Shown: positions 4,810-5,568 of the stretch, one piece after another
Position numbering within the stretch: position 1 is the stretch's first letter
Layout of the letters: each line of letters starts with the position of its first letter
NCBI GenBank assembly: GCA_027297085.1
Contig: JAPUIL010000342.1
Location: 1 to 5,568 of the forward strand
DNA: 5,568 nucleotides
Source: Verrucomicrobiota bacterium
Lineage (GTDB): Bacteria > Verrucomicrobiota > Verrucomicrobiia > Opitutales > UBA2995
Direction: 5' to 3'
Notes under the pieces: model-generated
The model's database searches: none
What the model saw: only the letters and a program-made list of their open reading frames with translations
What the model was told of the DNA's origin: nothing
Made by a program: the position numbers and the translations under genes

Positions 4810-5568
4810 TTAACTGTCGTCTGCTGCGCTCTTAATCTCCCTTACCAGTTCTTCCGGCTTCCAGGTTTCGTCGGTGAAAATTTTGGTGATCTTTCCGGAT
4901 TCATCGAGCACTACGGTGCGCAGGTTGTGGGAGTAAATGGCGGTTTTGCTTTTTCCAAATTTTAGGCCGACTGCTTCGCCGAGGGATTTTACGGACGCCT
5001 GGCTTGAGCTGGATAGAAAGTCCCAGTTTGAAGAATCTTGTTTAAACGGTTCCGCGTAGGCTTTCAAAACCTCCGGCGTGTCAAATTCGGGATCAAAGGA
5101 AACGGTCAGGAGCTGGTAGTTTTCTGGTGATTGAGAATCCGCCTTTAGCAATTCGTCTACTTCATGAAAATTCCGCATCATAGTCGGGCAATATTCCGGA
5201 ACAGGACAGCGGGTAAACACAAAGGTTAAGGCCACAACCGAGCCCCGGTAGTCACTCAGCTGAATCGGTTTACCCTGTTCGTCCAACAATTCAAAATCGG
5301 GTAATGGGTCACCTACTTTGAGGAGCTTTGAGGACGAGGTCGATTTCGGCGCAGGCGAATTAACCTCTACTTTTTTACCGGTGGTTTTTAGATCTTCGAT
5401 CCAGGAAGAAAGTTCAGCTACCTGGTAGGTAAATTGAATCTCGTCACCGGGTGATACTCCTTCCACTTCTGCAGGATTTTTAACTCTGAAGTGCATGATC
5501 ATGGCACCCATGTAACCTGGCATTTCTTCGTGATCAATCACCACGGTTCTACCCTCGTCCTGGATCTC
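4810..5568 (-). CDS. CusF-like domain fused to SCO family copper protein, 5' end missing
   Basis: The frame is open to the right edge, so 252 residues are seen and the start, probably with a signal peptide, lies outside. An internal GTG at 5542-5544 is not a believable start because it would cut the first domain. Residues 1-60 match the CusF-type copper-binding domain: H13, then YMGAMIMHF with M23 and M25 in the places of the two CusF methionine ligands and M20 where E. coli CusF has its Trp; SPGDEIQF (39-46) is the typical end strand. A Ser/Pro/Lys linker (about 66-81) leads to an SCO thioredoxin-fold domain (about 84-252). Its metal motif is C121-x5-C127-P (TRCPVPEYCP) with H214 in AIYSHNLRTVVLDESG. 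The spacing is two residues longer than the classical C-x3-C. The likely role is periplasmic copper acquisition or delivery for oxidase assembly, with the CusF-like part passing copper to the SCO part. Confidence 0.9.
   Translation of the reverse strand, partial: EIQDEGRTVVIDHEEMPGYMGAMIMHFRVKNPAEVEGVSPGDEIQFTYQVAELSSWIEDLKTTGKKVEVNSPAPKSTSSSKLLKVGDPLPDFELLDEQGKPIQLSDYRGSVVALTFVFTRCPVPEYCPTMMRNFHEVDELLKADSQSPENYQLLTVSFDPEFDTPEVLKAYAEPFKQDSSNWDFLSSSSQASVKSLGEAVGLKFGKSKTAIYSHNLRTVVLDESGKITKIFTDETWKPEELVREIKSAADDS

Noticed and set aside
5542..5544. GTG as true start of the CusF-SCO fusion
   Set aside because: The frame stays open to the window edge, and the eight upstream residues fit the first strand of the CusF-like domain. 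The gene is therefore cut by the edge rather than starting here.

Overview
The window looks like a piece of chromosome from a Gram-negative bacterium with moderate GC content. It encodes a Tat-exported periplasmic enzyme, an outer-membrane lipoprotein, an AsmA-like envelope protein and two thioredoxin-fold SCO copper chaperones, so the organism has two membranes and probably a copper-containing respiratory oxidase. The intergenic repeat words (TGTAGGAG, GAGCTAC, TTCGCGA) and the Tat-exported sugar-isomerase-like protein remind me of marine Verrucomicrobiota, but nothing here is taxonomically decisive, and gammaproteobacteria or Planctomycetota are not excluded.

Layout. Positions 1-361 hold no convincing gene. 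About 115-365 is a cluster of degenerate REP-like short repeats and small hairpins, and a faint start-like signal on the minus strand touches the left edge. Positions 362-4036 carry four minus-strand genes in tight succession, transcribed from right to left. They are a Tat-signal TIM-barrel protein of the hydroxypyruvate isomerase type (3083-4036), a YdbH-like protein (1019-3061), a YnbE-like lipoprotein (758-976) and a YdbL/DUF1318 protein (362-742). The gaps of 21, 42 (or 0 with the earlier ynbE start) and 15 bases suggest one operon. A 95-base divergent intergenic region (4037-4131) separates it from a plus-strand SCO1/SenC gene (4132-4773). Convergent with that gene, on the minus strand, lies a second SCO protein carrying an N-terminal CusF-like copper-binding domain (4810-5568), whose start lies beyond the right edge.

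How the genes work together. In E. coli, ydbH-ynbE-ydbL occur in this same order. YdbH, an AsmA-like protein anchored in the inner membrane, joins the outer-membrane lipoprotein YnbE to form an intermembrane bridge for phospholipid transport, and YdbL modulates it. The window preserves this trio in full, in diverged and shortened form, and places an exported sugar-isomerase-like enzyme in front of it. The right half is a copper-handling locus: two SCO proteins with different cysteine spacing (C-x3-C and C-x5-C), one of them fused to a CusF-like module, most likely serve the CuA site of cytochrome oxidase or periplasmic copper and redox homeostasis. No CRISPR array, tRNA, rRNA, insertion sequence or clearly new defence system was seen. 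The most interesting points are the operon context of the ydbH trio, the CusF-SCO fusion and the REP-like cluster.
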